64,000 nt of DNA. Source: an archaeon. Its GTDB lineage: Archaea; Thermoproteota; Nitrososphaeria; Nitrososphaerales; JACAEJ01. The notes beneath the pieces are model-generated. The model searched no databases. It had not been told where the DNA came from and saw only the letters and a list, made by a program, of their open reading frames with translations. The stretch is taken from NCBI GenBank assembly GCA_024256265.1, contig JACGUK010000001.1:62001-126000 (forward strand), read 5' to 3'. The translations under genes were made by a program, and so were the position numbers. Shown one piece after another: positions 16,823 to 26,715 of the stretch; positions within the stretch are counted from its first letter, which is position 1; each line of letters opens with the position of its first letter.

Positions 16823-18022
16823 ATGACCTATGCTCCAACAGTTTCCATCATCATACCTGCGCATAACGAGGCTAAGACTATAGGAATAGTGCTTCAAGGA
16901 TGTCTGCACCAAGACTATCCTAGCGATCTTATGGAGATAATAGTTGTTGATGACTGCTCTAACGATGATACGCCTAAAGTGGTTCAACAGTATTCTCGTA
17001 TAATTTATGTTAGGAATGAAAGGAACCTAGGCTTAGCGGCAAGTCTAAACAAAGGGATAATGGCGTCTAGGGGAGAAATAGTCGTGACTCTACATGCAGA
17101 CTGTCTCCCTCTCTCCGAAGATTGGCTGAAAAGCTTGATTTCACACTTTTCATGTGGGGGTGTAGGTGCAGTATCCTCCTTCTTATTACTTGAGCGAAAT
17201 AGGCTGAACTATATTGACAGAAGCTTCTGCCATATCTACGTTTCTGGCTGGCCCCTAGAAAAGTTTGGCGACCATGATGGTTCCTGCGAAATTTCATTCG
17301 TAAGCAATAAATGTGATGCGTATAGGAAGGAAATTCTTGAGCAAGTTGGTTTTTTCGATACACAATTTAAAGTTGCGAATGAAGATATCGATCTCTCAGA
17401 GAAAATTAAGCGTCGTGGTTACAAGATAATCCTAGATAGAAGGGCTAAAGTACTTCACTTGCTTTCATACCATCAAAGAGGGTTGAAAAAGCACTTCGCC
17501 AAGGCAATTCAGTATGGAAGACCTCAAATGATCATACGAAGGCGGTATGGATATGTTGTCAACCCTTGTCCAATGATATCTGTCGCCTTGATTCCTTTAG
17601 TGGCAATAGCCTTTCTTGGCTCACTCTTCTTGCAAAGTTACCTTCTTTTGGTATCTGAATACTCGATATTTGCATTCTTGAGCATCATTCTTCTCAGGAA
17701 GCGTATGCCTGACTTCTACGTAAGCAGTAAGAGATATATGAAGCTCAGATCCCCTTTAATGGCAACTCTCTTAGCCTTACCTCTAATGGTCTACACTTAT
17801 CTCACATGGGGATCAAGTCTTACCACCATCGTAGCACCTTTGTTATTCCCGCTCGGGTTTTTACTGGGCAGGGCATGCCAACGTAGCTTAAACTCCTTGA
17901 GGGATTATAGAGACTTTTTGGTTGCCATGTTAGTGGTACCATTCTCATTGATCTGGGATGCCCTCTACGGTCTATCCTCTCTAGCTGGATTCGCTAGATT
18001 GAAGAAAGCGTATGCACAGTAA
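16823..18022 (+). CDS. GT2 glycosyltransferase with membrane domain
   Basis: The GT-A domain has SIIIPAHNEAKT, VDDCSNDDT, LHADCLPLSEDW around residue 90 and NEDIDLSEKIKRRGY near 180, giving the nucleotide and metal sites and the catalytic base. From about residue 248 on there are four or five hydrophobic helices, more than in the other GT2 proteins here, so it is an integral membrane enzyme that may also move its product. The start codon follows the previous stop directly, and the 3' end overlaps the next gene by 11 nt. Confidence 0.85.
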   Translation: MTYAPTVSIIIPAHNEAKTIGIVLQGCLHQDYPSDLMEIIVVDDCSNDDTPKVVQQYSRIIYVRNERNLGLAASLNKGIMASRGEIVVTLHADCLPLSEDWLKSLISHFSCGGVGAVSSFLLLERNRLNYIDRSFCHIYVSGWPLEKFGDHDGSCEISFVSNKCDAYRKEILEQVGFFDTQFKVANEDIDLSEKIKRRGYKIILDRRAKVLHLLSYHQRGLKKHFAKAIQYGRPQMIIRRRYGYVVNPCPMISVALIPLVAIAFLGSLFLQSYLLLVSEYSIFAFLSIILLRKRMPDFYVSSKRYMKLRSPLMATLLALPLMVYTYLTWGSSLTTIVAPLLFPLGFLLGRACQRSLNSLRDYRDFLVAMLVVPFSLIWDALYGLSSLAGFARLKKAYAQ

Positions 18023-19586
18023 ATACCTAGAAGCCACAACTCTATCCATTCCATTGGTAGCTTTAGCCATCTTCATATGGACTGTAGTTACCGTGCAGAT
18101 TCATAGCTACGGCAGATACGATATCCTTGGGCTAGCCAGTAAACTTCCCATCCCCTATTGGGTGGGGCTCTTGCTTGCCGTAGCCTTCACTCTGTATGTA
18201 GCAGGTAAGGTTGTGGATGGAAAGCTTTACCATCTGCTGTGGTTGTTAGGTAGCTTCTTAATCATCCTTTACCTATTCGGAGTACCTACTCTTGTGCAGG
18301 ACTATTCAGGACCACTAACGGTTGACTCTTGGGCTTTCATTTCTGCGCCCATAAGCATCATGTCCACAGGAGGGCTTCAGATCGGTTCAGCACCCTATAC
18401 CGATTTTCCCAGTACTTTTATCTTAGGTGCTATCTTCATGTCGGTTACAGATCTACCTTTTCTTACAGTCCTAAAGTACCATGCCCTGATCTACTCTCTT
18501 GTAGTTTTATTACTGAACTACATAGTCCTTCGCCCTTTATTAAGATCTCCAAATCTTGAGTATGCTATCATATTCTTAACTGTGGGTCAGGTCTGGGTCT
18601 TGCAGAAGTGGTTCTCGCCTGCAGCAATGGGATACATTCTATACCTCACCATCTTTGCGCTTCTACTCAGGAAGCAAGGGAAGAGTAGATTCTTAGCGAT
18701 GTTACCTTTAGTAGGGTTAGCCATTACACACCCCCTATCCTTCTTCACCCTGCTGGTTTCTCTATTCCTCTTCATGATATTTTCGTGTCTTGTAAAAAAA
18801 GAAGTTAAGTTTAGTATGACCTTTTTCTTGTTCAGCCTCGTAGTCTGGTTTACGTGGCTCATGTTCACTGCTTCACAGACCTTCAATGTCAATATAGGCA
18901 TATTCGTTGGCAATCTAATAAGGAACATTTTGTATGGAAATCCACAAGGAATACTCACAGAACGCGTCTCAACATCGATAGTAACTGAGGCACACAGCAT
19001 ATCATCTTTCCTTAAGATAGCTTACACTTTAATTCATTTTAGTATTGGAGCACTAGGCTTAGTATTGGCTGTATTGAAAAGGGCAAGGCATCTATCCTTT
19101 TCTCTCATATGGTTGCTACCGGCAGTCATTCTATTTGTTATGACAAGCTTTGCACTAGGGCAGTTCGCTGTGTATGAGAGAGTTATACTTTATGGTTCTT
19201 TGCCCATAGCCTTGCTTGCAGTGTATGGTTTTCAAGGTAGACTTAAACCTCTCTGTATTATGATCTTGATTGTCTCCTCAATGCTGGCTGTTCATGCTAC
19301 TTATGTAAATGAGTACCCAGAGCAGGTTTCACAGCTCGAGGTTAGAGGCACTGAGTTTATGATTCTTCATGGCGCTACATACAGATCTGACACATACCCT
19401 TTGCCTTACCTATCTTTATCTAATCTGTACAGGGAAAATGTGGAAAAACCAATGGAAGTCTTTGTTTACAACAGCCGTATTAGAAACGCTCTCTTTTACT
19501 GGACAGGTGGAGACAAGTATGCTTCATCCTTTGATAAAATGAATTTTGTCTACACTAACGGAGACTTTAGTTTATCTTTTTCATAA
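18012..19586 (+). CDS. Polytopic membrane protein, GT-C-like glycosyltransferase candidate
   Basis: The 524-residue protein has about 11-13 membrane helices and a short C-terminal soluble part. A loop after the third helix contains VDSW and further on DFPST, acidic positions that could serve as the catalytic Asp of a GT-C enzyme using a lipid-phosphate sugar outside the membrane. It could instead be a Wzy-like polymerase, which shares this size and helix count. It overlaps the upstream GT2 by 11 nt and so is in the same operon. Membrane topology is certain, enzyme class is an inference. Confidence 0.6.
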   Translation: MHSKYLEATTLSIPLVALAIFIWTVVTVQIHSYGRYDILGLASKLPIPYWVGLLLAVAFTLYVAGKVVDGKLYHLLWLLGSFLIILYLFGVPTLVQDYSGPLTVDSWAFISAPISIMSTGGLQIGSAPYTDFPSTFILGAIFMSVTDLPFLTVLKYHALIYSLVVLLLNYIVLRPLLRSPNLEYAIIFLTVGQVWVLQKWFSPAAMGYILYLTIFALLLRKQGKSRFLAMLPLVGLAITHPLSFFTLLVSLFLFMIFSCLVKKEVKFSMTFFLFSLVVWFTWLMFTASQTFNVNIGIFVGNLIRNILYGNPQGILTERVSTSIVTEAHSISSFLKIAYTLIHFSIGALGLVLAVLKRARHLSFSLIWLLPAVILFVMTSFALGQFAVYERVILYGSLPIALLAVYGFQGRLKPLCIMILIVSSMLAVHATYVNEYPEQVSQLEVRGTEFMILHGATYRSDTYPLPYLSLSNLYRENVEKPMEVFVYNSRIRNALFYWTGGDKYASSFDKMNFVYTNGDFSLSFS

Positions 19587-19795
19587 AGAAAAACTTCTCA
19601 TGTTTGAAGAATGCTAAATATAATGGTTTTCGAATTATATAGTAGCCCTCCGTCTCAGTATAGGAATCCCGAAGCGGGTTATATCGGTATCCCTATCCAT
19701 TTTCTATACTGGAAGCTCATGTCAAGGCTTTCAACGCTGGTTGTTATCCAGAGAGCTATCGTCAAATATATTTCCATGGTCCCGCCGATGCAAAA

Positions 19796-20590
19796 TTGAT
19801 AGTCGCTCTGAGAAATCAATTTGGCTTTGAAATTCCCGGTGAGAGGAAGTCTGGGACGTTGTATCATCAAATTTTCGGGATACCAGATATAGGGAACAGA
19901 TTAATAGCGCCGGCTGCACTGAGAATGGTACAGGAAGTTATGCCAGCGTCACGGTTGCTTGATTTAGGTTGTGGCTATGGGAGGCACTCGCTCATAGTTG
20001 CTAAGAGGTTAGGTCCACATGTTGTTGGTCTTGACATATCAAAAGAAAAAATTATGGAGGCTGTAAAATTGAAGAGAAGGATGAAGCTGAAGAATGTTGA
20101 TTTCATTTTGGCAGACGCGTTGCACTTACCGTTCAGGGAACATTCGTTCCACGTGGCAATAATATTAGAAGTATTGGAGCATATAACACGCGATTCCGAA
20201 CTCGTCAAGGAGTTATCAAAAGTACTGGAAGGAGCGAGTGCCTATGTAATACTTTCTACCCCGAAGATAGGCTCGACCTCAAAGATGAAATTGCTAAGAG
20301 GCTTGGATTATAGGAGAGAATTCGGCCACGTGCGAGAGGGATATATCTTAGATTCATTAGCAACTTTATTTCTAGAAAATTCTTTTGAGATAGATGACAA
20401 CATCGAAGTAGTGGGACCAATGGCGGCATTGGCTTGGCAAATAGGTTGGTTCTTTAGCGTGCGAAAGCGTCTCCGTAAGGTCTCTCATATAGTCTTTCCA
20501 CTGCTACTCTTGATATCGAAGCTTGATTTCATATACAAATATGCAGAACGTTTGTGGATCGTTGCGCGATTCAAGAAGATATTATCATAG
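19796..20590 (+). CDS. Class I SAM-dependent methyltransferase
   Basis: Motif I LLDLGCGYGRHSLIVAKRL, motif II VVGLDISKEK, DALHLPFREHSFHVAIILEVLEH and the post-motif strand YVILSTPK give a complete methyltransferase fold; the C-terminal 60 residues are hydrophobic and basic. The first canonical start is TTG at 19796, giving 264 residues. The same frame is open and protein-like (YPESYRQIYFHGPADAK) for a further 44 codons back to TAG at 19661 but without ATG, GTG or TTG, so either a non-canonical start is used or the N-terminus was trimmed. Substrate is probably a sugar or glycan. Confidence 0.78.
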   Translation: MIVALRNQFGFEIPGERKSGTLYHQIFGIPDIGNRLIAPAALRMVQEVMPASRLLDLGCGYGRHSLIVAKRLGPHVVGLDISKEKIMEAVKLKRRMKLKNVDFILADALHLPFREHSFHVAIILEVLEHITRDSELVKELSKVLEGASAYVILSTPKIGSTSKMKLLRGLDYRREFGHVREGYILDSLATLFLENSFEIDDNIEVVGPMAALAWQIGWFFSVRKRLRKVSHIVFPLLLLISKLDFIYKYAERLWIVARFKKILS

Positions 20591-20660
20591 TAGAAAATGA
20601 TGAAGGTTATCCTTTTCTCTTCTGCTAGACCTCCTTAAAGAGGATGTAAAGATCGAACAA

Positions 20661-21830
20661 ATGCGAATCTGCTACATTACGTCATACCCCCCATCCAGGC
20701 TCGGAGAAGCCCAGCAAACATATTATATGATTAGAGCAGTATTTGAAGCTGCAAGGCAACTATCCTTAGGTTGCTTAGAGAAGTATGTACTTGCGCCCAA
20801 AGAAGCTAAGTCAGAAGATAATGTCTTTCGCTGTTGGAATTATAGAAACTTTCTTTCTTTATTAAGGACATTAAGATATATATTTAGGATAAGGCCTCAT
20901 ATTGTTCACATATTCGATCAATACGGTGTCCTCGGATTTGCTTGGGTCTCCTTCATCCTACCTATCTATTTGGTCCTCAGGATGCTTAGAATACCCGTAG
21001 TGACAACCATATACTATATCCTCGGTTTTTCACAGCATATCAAGGCGAAGAGGAACGGGCCATTGGCAGGGTTGCTACACTACATATATTGGAAAATAGC
21101 CTTGGCCTGCTCTACCGTTGCAGTCGCATACCATCAGCGCCATATTCTCTTAGCCCAGTACTATATGAAAAGAGCTGGAGTCATATACATCCCACTGATT
21201 CCTCCGGCTGACGTTTCTCATAGTGAATTGAGGCACGAAGTTAGAGCCAGACTTGGTTTAGAAGATAAGGTCACGTTCATCGTCTTTGGTTTCTTAAGGA
21301 GGGACAAAGGAATGGAGTACATCGTGGAGGCTCTGTCTCTACTACCTCGCGACAAGCAAGAGCTCGTAAGGCTTCTAATAGTCGGAGAGGCGCTCGACAA
21401 GATGTACCTCAAAGAGCTCCAAGGGTTGATATCTGCCATAAAGCTGGGCTGTGATGTCCAATTCGTTACTGATTTTATAAACGGCCGAGAGATCACAGAA
21501 TACTTCTTAGCTTCAGATGTGTGCTTGGTAACAGGGGTTAACAGATGGGATAACCCCATTTCGGGACCTTTGAGAATCGCTTTCGCTTTTGCAAAACCCA
21601 TCATAGTAACAAGGGACCTGGCGGATGCCTACACGATAGATGATTTTACCGCCATCATTGTCCCACCCCGAAATGTGGACCGGCTAGCAATCGCTATAGA
21701 ACGTCTTCTTAACAAGGACGAGAGAGATCGTTTATCATTGAACATTAAAGATCTAAAAGGAGTCAACGTGGAAGACATCACGAAACGATGGATTGACATA
21801 TACCGTTCAATCATGATTAATCGGATATAG
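20661..21830 (+). CDS. GT4-like glycosyltransferase with atypical donor motif
   Basis: The 389-residue protein has a GT-B layout: MRICYITSYPPSRLGEAQ at the N-terminus, a hydrophobic stretch at about 93-125 that could bind the membrane, and VFGFLRRDKGMEYIVEAL, LLIVGEAL and VVPPRNVDRL in the C-terminal domain. Where most GT4 enzymes have Glu-x7-Glu, this one reads PISGPLRIAFAFAKP, lacking both Glu residues. It is therefore an atypical or possibly inactive member. The start is ATG at 20661, and it sits between a methyltransferase and another GT4. Confidence 0.72.
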   Translation: MRICYITSYPPSRLGEAQQTYYMIRAVFEAARQLSLGCLEKYVLAPKEAKSEDNVFRCWNYRNFLSLLRTLRYIFRIRPHIVHIFDQYGVLGFAWVSFILPIYLVLRMLRIPVVTTIYYILGFSQHIKAKRNGPLAGLLHYIYWKIALACSTVAVAYHQRHILLAQYYMKRAGVIYIPLIPPADVSHSELRHEVRARLGLEDKVTFIVFGFLRRDKGMEYIVEALSLLPRDKQELVRLLIVGEALDKMYLKELQGLISAIKLGCDVQFVTDFINGREITEYFLASDVCLVTGVNRWDNPISGPLRIAFAFAKPIIVTRDLADAYTIDDFTAIIVPPRNVDRLAIAIERLLNKDERDRLSLNIKDLKGVNVEDITKRWIDIYRSIMINRI

Positions 21831-21873
21831 ACTTCTGGAGTAGAGGCCTTGGCCAAAGAGTGGGGCAATTAGG

Positions 21874-22971
21874 TTGAGGGTCGCTATAGCAGCAAGCGGT
21901 GTGGGAAATGTGAGGAGAGGCGTTGAAGCTTGGGCTCAACAGTTGACATATCTTCTGAGAAGAAAGAGAATCGATGCTACCCTCTTCAAAGGGGGAGGTA
22001 AGAGAGGCGAAGGGGAGGTTGTTGTTCCATGCATAGGTCAGAATTCGGTTTTATGGGGCGGTTCTCACAGTCCATTCTTTTGGGGCAAGCGTTCTTACAT
22101 TCAAGAGCTTACCTTCTCCTTCTTCCTTTCTTTCTTCCTCAAGCCAAGCTATGATTTAGTTCACACGTCGAGCCAAGTTGTAGCTCGTAAGCTGATTACT
22201 AATTCTGTGAGTAAAGGCAGGGTTATCTACTATGAACAGGGGTACTTTGCACCTAAAGCACTACAGGACTTCTCATACGTTCAGGTCATGGCTCCGTACT
22301 ATCTTGATGTTGCAAGAAAGAAGGGTCTCGATACAAGAAATTGGTTTGCCATACCGAGCTTTGTAGATGCGTCGCGCTTTAAGCCCCAGGGAAACTCGAT
22401 TAGGGGGCAGCTGCGCATTCCTAGTGATGCGTTTGTGATCCTCTCTGTGGGAGCTATGGAGGATAGGTACAAGAGGATGGGTTATGTGATAAGGGAGGTG
22501 GCTGCTTTGCAGCAAAGATGCAGAGAGAAGTTGTGGCTGATAATAGCAGGGCAAAGGGTGGAGGAGACTTATAAGCTGGTGCGTCTAGGAAGACGACTGC
22601 TGAAGGATAAGGTAGTATTTTTGTGCGATTTAAGACATGAAGATATGCCATGGGTCTACAACTCTTGTAACATCTTCGTTCTAGCAACTCTGAATGAAAT
22701 ACTTGGCGTAGCTTTCCTAGAAGCAATGGCGTGTGGTCTACCTGCAATCGGCCATAGATTTCCGGTAACGGAGTGGGTGATAGGGGAAGGAGGGGATAAA
22801 GTGAATATGAGTGGGCATGGCGCTCTATCTACAATGATTGAAAGATACTTTGATGACCAGTATCGAGTAGAGAAGGGAAAGAGGGCTAGAAGAAGAGTGG
22901 AAGAACTGTTTTCAGCCGAGGTAGTGACCAAGAAAGTAATAGGTATGTATCAACGGGTGTTGAGCAATTAG
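21874..22971 (+). CDS. GT4 family glycosyltransferase
   Basis: A 365-residue GT-B enzyme with start TTG at 21874. The first strand reads RVAIAASGVGNVRRGVE; later come ILSVGAMEDRYKRM, LIIAGQRVEE, VYNSCNIFVLATL and EILGVAFLEAMACGLPAIG, a full Glu-x7-Glu donor-binding motif. It should act in the cytoplasm on the lipid-linked intermediate. It is separated from the previous gene by 43 nt and the next by 30 nt. Confidence 0.85.
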   Translation: MRVAIAASGVGNVRRGVEAWAQQLTYLLRRKRIDATLFKGGGKRGEGEVVVPCIGQNSVLWGGSHSPFFWGKRSYIQELTFSFFLSFFLKPSYDLVHTSSQVVARKLITNSVSKGRVIYYEQGYFAPKALQDFSYVQVMAPYYLDVARKKGLDTRNWFAIPSFVDASRFKPQGNSIRGQLRIPSDAFVILSVGAMEDRYKRMGYVIREVAALQQRCREKLWLIIAGQRVEETYKLVRLGRRLLKDKVVFLCDLRHEDMPWVYNSCNIFVLATLNEILGVAFLEAMACGLPAIGHRFPVTEWVIGEGGDKVNMSGHGALSTMIERYFDDQYRVEKGKRARRRVEELFSAEVVTKKVIGMYQRVLSN

Positions 22972-23001
22972 CTACTCAACTATTTCGGGGCAAAGGTCTA
23001 T

Positions 23002-24186
23002 TTGAAGCTAGTCTATCTATTCAGAACCGAATATAAGAGGGGTTCATCGCCAAGGCATGAGATGATCTTCAATGCATTATCCGAGTTGAGTGTCGATGTC
23101 TGGATCCTAGCAAAGAGTCCGGATAGGACTTGGTTTAGCAGATCGTATGTAAGTTCTAGGATCATCTCATTCAACCCACCATTTTGGCTAAGATTTCTCG
23201 ACACAATAACGAGGGCAGTTGAAAGTGATACGAGCCATAGTCTAACGACGATCGGCTTTTTGTATAATCTACATCCTGATTACATAGTCGTAGATAACTC
23301 CGTGAGAAGAACGTTAATAGTTTGGTTCTTCAAGCATCTCTTCTACCGCAGGTCGAAGATCGTATATGATATGTACGACTTGTGCGAACGTTTAAGTTCT
23401 TTTGGTCGAAAGAAGAGAATCTTTACAAAACTGATGATATTCCTCAATGAAGTATTTCTCCCAAAAGTGGTTGACAAGGTGGTAGTGGTAACTAAATATG
23501 GTAGAAGATATCTAATTTCTAAGGGTATACCTAGGGAAAAGGTCTTCATTCTAGGTTACCTAACCTCTCTAGAGATCTTCAAGAAATTAACTGATGATGA
23601 GGTGACTAGAGTAAGAGAGAAATTAGGGATAAAAGATGACACTAGGGTCTTGCTGTGGCAAGGCTCACTCAGAAGTTATCAGATTGAAGGCTTGAAGACC
23701 GTGATTAAGGCTTTGTCTCTCGTTCAACGCAAGATGCCGAATTTGACCTTGCTTGTTGTAGGTGATGGAAAAGGGTTAGATGAATTAAAGGGGCTAGCAA
23801 AAGCCCTTAATACAAACGTTGTCTTCACAGGATGGTTAACGGGGACAGATTATTGGGCTTGCCCTAAGATTGCTGATGTAGGCATCCAAGCCCTCCCTGA
23901 GGCTCCATTTACTCACTTTATCCATGGTACAAAGTTAACAGAGTACATAGCTGCAGGTTTACCTGTGCTTTGCTCAGCTTTAGAAGGCCCATCTGAACTC
24001 GTACAGGGAAACGGTTTAACCTTCACACCAAGAGAATCAGAGGATCTTGCCAAAAAGATAGAGCAAATATTCAGAATGAATCTTAATCAACTTTCCTTGA
24101 AGTCCATAGAGTTAGCTGAGCAAGAGTTTTCATGGCAGTCGGTAGTCAAGAAGATCACTGAACTTACAGAGTTCCTTAAAAGGTAA
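23002..24186 (+). CDS. GT4 family glycosyltransferase
   Basis: The 394-residue protein starts at TTG 23002. It carries RGSSPRHEMIFNAL in the N-terminal domain, KIVYDMYDLCERL in the middle (the type of motif seen in GT4 enzymes that bind membrane acceptors), and LLWQGSLRSYQIEGL, LLVVGDGKG, ADVGIQALPE and TKLTEYIAAGLP in the donor domain. The glycosyltransferases on both sides run in the same direction, so it is one step of the same assembly line. Confidence 0.85.
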   Translation: MKLVYLFRTEYKRGSSPRHEMIFNALSELSVDVWILAKSPDRTWFSRSYVSSRIISFNPPFWLRFLDTITRAVESDTSHSLTTIGFLYNLHPDYIVVDNSVRRTLIVWFFKHLFYRRSKIVYDMYDLCERLSSFGRKKRIFTKLMIFLNEVFLPKVVDKVVVVTKYGRRYLISKGIPREKVFILGYLTSLEIFKKLTDDEVTRVREKLGIKDDTRVLLWQGSLRSYQIEGLKTVIKALSLVQRKMPNLTLLVVGDGKGLDELKGLAKALNTNVVFTGWLTGTDYWACPKIADVGIQALPEAPFTHFIHGTKLTEYIAAGLPVLCSALEGPSELVQGNGLTFTPRESEDLAKKIEQIFRMNLNQLSLKSIELAEQEFSWQSVVKKITELTEFLKR

Positions 24187-24214
24187 CTATGCAATAACTA
24201 GTAAACCCAGATTT

Positions 24215-25798
24215 TTGACTTTTGTGAGAAATAATTCTATGAAGGATGGGCCAGAAGCTTTTAGTTACGATAGGACTAAGAGAGTGGCTAGCAATGCAGT
24301 GTACAATTTTTCGGGATACGTTATGCTGACCACTCTTGGCATAGTGGTTACACCCTATATTGTTAACGGGTTAGGGGTTGATCAGTATGGCATCTATGCA
24401 ACGGCATTTTCAATATTGGGTTACTTTATGTTAATCGAAATGGGGGTTGGGACTGCTCTTACTAAATACATCTCGGAGCTGAAAGCAAAGAACGACATCC
24501 AAGACATTAATCGTATGATAGGAACTGCCATCCTATTCTTACTGCTAACAGGAGCTATTGGGTCGACGTCTATGTTCATAATAGCAGAAGGTCTAACCCA
24601 GACCCTAAGTGTTCCTAAACATCTCTTCGAAACTGCGTTATTTGTCTTTTACTTGGGAACTATACATATCTTGGCGTCCCTGTTCTTAGGACTGTTCAGT
24701 AATATATTTGCTGGTCTTCAGCGATTCGACCTGATAGCAAAGCTGAACGTAGTGTTAAATGCTATTCAGAAGTTACTCATGGCGTTAGTAGTTATCTTAG
24801 GTTATTCCTTAAAAGAATTTGTGATAATCTACGTTCTGACCACACTTGTAAACACTCTAGTTTACGTAGCTGTGTGTAGAAAGATTCTCCCCTTCTTGTC
24901 CCCGCCAAGGTTTGATCGCTCCTCTTTTCACAAGATGATCATCTTCGGAGCAAAGGACATAGCTGGCAAAATATCTCACATATTTCTCTTTCAGCTGGAC
25001 ACCTTTTTAATCGCGATATTCTTACCTATAGGGTATGTTACCTTCTATGCAGTCCCCATGATAATGGGTAGACATCTTCTAACCTTCGCAATAACGATGG
25101 CTCCTATAGCTTTCCCTATGGCTAGCGAGTTAAACTCTCTAGGAGAACAATCCTCTATAAAGGAGCTTTATCTTAGGGGTAGCAAGTTGATCTTTATCTT
25201 AACACTCCCTCTTGCCTTGGCTTTATTAGCTTTACCTGACAAAATCCTTGGACTATGGATGGGTACAGAGTTTGCCGAAAAGAGCATGCAGGTGCTCGTC
25301 TTCCTCACTCTTGCTCATCTCATATTATCTATCACGACGGTGTATAGTAACATCATGTATGGATTGGGAAGAGTTGGGCTGACGTCTTTGTTTACAGGGA
25401 TAAATTCAGCATTAACTGCTGGGCTTTGGCTGATCCTTATACCGATTTATGGGATAGAGGGGGCGGCTTTAGCTTTCCTTCTTGCGCAGATATTAATCAA
25501 CACCCCAGGAGCATACATAGTAAATAAATACATCATAAAGGTCTCTGTAAGAAAGTGGGCTTCGGTTTTTGTAAAACCGCTTTTATCAGGCCTGATATTG
25601 GTGGCAGTATTGCTTTATTTCAAGCCATTTATAACAAGCCTGATCAATGCAGCAATGTTTTCTAGTATCGGACTAGCTTTATACTCTCTACTTATCTATT
25701 TTGCAGGTTCGCTGGACGTGAAGGAGAAGAGACTCGTTAAGGATTATCTTAGGGACATAACAGTACGTTTGGGTTTGTCAAGACCGAAACCTTTCTGA
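24215..25798 (+). CDS. Oligosaccharide flippase (Wzx type, MOP superfamily)
   Basis: The 527-residue protein has about 14 membrane helices and the Wzx-like N-terminus: VASNAVYNFSGYVMLTTLG, then VTPYIVNGLGVDQYG and IEMGVGTALTKYISEL, the Gly-Tyr and Gly-x-Lys elements of polysaccharide transporters. It would move the finished lipid-linked glycan from the cytoplasmic to the outer leaflet. TTG at 24215 and ATG at 24239 are both possible starts. It is the only intact flippase in the window, in the middle of the glycosyltransferases. Confidence 0.88.
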   Translation: MTFVRNNSMKDGPEAFSYDRTKRVASNAVYNFSGYVMLTTLGIVVTPYIVNGLGVDQYGIYATAFSILGYFMLIEMGVGTALTKYISELKAKNDIQDINRMIGTAILFLLLTGAIGSTSMFIIAEGLTQTLSVPKHLFETALFVFYLGTIHILASLFLGLFSNIFAGLQRFDLIAKLNVVLNAIQKLLMALVVILGYSLKEFVIIYVLTTLVNTLVYVAVCRKILPFLSPPRFDRSSFHKMIIFGAKDIAGKISHIFLFQLDTFLIAIFLPIGYVTFYAVPMIMGRHLLTFAITMAPIAFPMASELNSLGEQSSIKELYLRGSKLIFILTLPLALALLALPDKILGLWMGTEFAEKSMQVLVFLTLAHLILSITTVYSNIMYGLGRVGLTSLFTGINSALTAGLWLILIPIYGIEGAALAFLLAQILINTPGAYIVNKYIIKVSVRKWASVFVKPLLSGLILVAVLLYFKPFITSLINAAMFSSIGLALYSLLIYFAGSLDVKEKRLVKDYLRDITVRLGLSRPKPF

Positions 25799-25802
25799 AC
25801 CT

Positions 25803-26651
25803 GTGAATTCTTTGGAGTCAAATCAAGTTCCTACAACAGTGCGAGCCTTGTTGGCGTCCTTTCTAAGGCACTATTACACCATGCCGGCACACGCTTTAGC
25901 AAGGTCTTACGAATCTTATCTCCTACGGTCAGTTCGCACCTCAGGTAAAATCTTGGACTTAGGCTGCGGAGATGGCATATTTGGAAAACTAACCTACGGG
26001 TATATTGACGTCGGAGTAGACCTCGATACGCACGAAGTTCAAAGAGCAAAATCGGTTCAGGGCTATGAAGATCTGATCGTTGCGGATGCTCGTTGCATGC
26101 CGTTTCGTAGTGAGACATTCAATGTAATAATCGGTAATTCCGTTATGGAACACATACCTAACTTTAAAAAAGTGTTGAAAGAGGCGGGCAGAGTTATGAC
26201 TTCAGAAGGAAGGATTATCTTAACAGTTCCCACATCAAAATTTAACACTAATTCTATTTTATCTACGGTATTTAGACGAGTAGGGGCAATAAACTCCAAG
26301 AGAATGTACGAAGCCAAAAGGAACGATTACTTTAAGCATATCAACTTATTTGAGCCATATACGCTTAAAAAGATACTGGAGTATGTAGGTTTTCAATTAA
26401 CTTGTCGCCACTACGCCCCTAGAAGATTTTTGTATGCTTTTGATTTATTACATCCATTCAATTATCATTTGCTTCGGCGATTCTTGCATACGAATTTGCT
26501 TACAACAAGTATTAAGATCATCTTAAGCTTAATAGGGAAAGAAAGACTGATTCGAATAATGTCCGTACTCCTCACACCTTTCATCTTCAACTCCCATGAT
26601 GCAGAAGGAAGCAACCTGTTCATCATAGCTAAAAAGTCAGCTGATGCTTAG
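25803..26651 (+). CDS. Class I SAM-dependent methyltransferase
   Basis: Motif I ILDLGCGDGIFGKLTYGY, motif II VGVDLD, and DARCMPFRSETFNVIIGNSVMEHI with GRIILTVPT show a Methyltransf_11-type fold at residues about 55-160. The remaining 120 residues are basic and partly hydrophobic, perhaps for membrane or glycan binding. The start is GTG at 25803, five bases after the flippase stop, so the two genes are probably co-translated. The substrate is probably a sugar hydroxyl of the glycan. Confidence 0.82.
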   Translation: MNSLESNQVPTTVRALLASFLRHYYTMPAHALARSYESYLLRSVRTSGKILDLGCGDGIFGKLTYGYIDVGVDLDTHEVQRAKSVQGYEDLIVADARCMPFRSETFNVIIGNSVMEHIPNFKKVLKEAGRVMTSEGRIILTVPTSKFNTNSILSTVFRRVGAINSKRMYEAKRNDYFKHINLFEPYTLKKILEYVGFQLTCRHYAPRRFLYAFDLLHPFNYHLLRRFLHTNLLTTSIKIILSLIGKERLIRIMSVLLTPFIFNSHDAEGSNLFIIAKKSADA

Positions 26652-26715
26652 TAGTAGCTGGGTTACTATATACCTTCTATCTTGTAGTTGACGCAGAGAA
26701 AGTCTCCAGCAAAAA

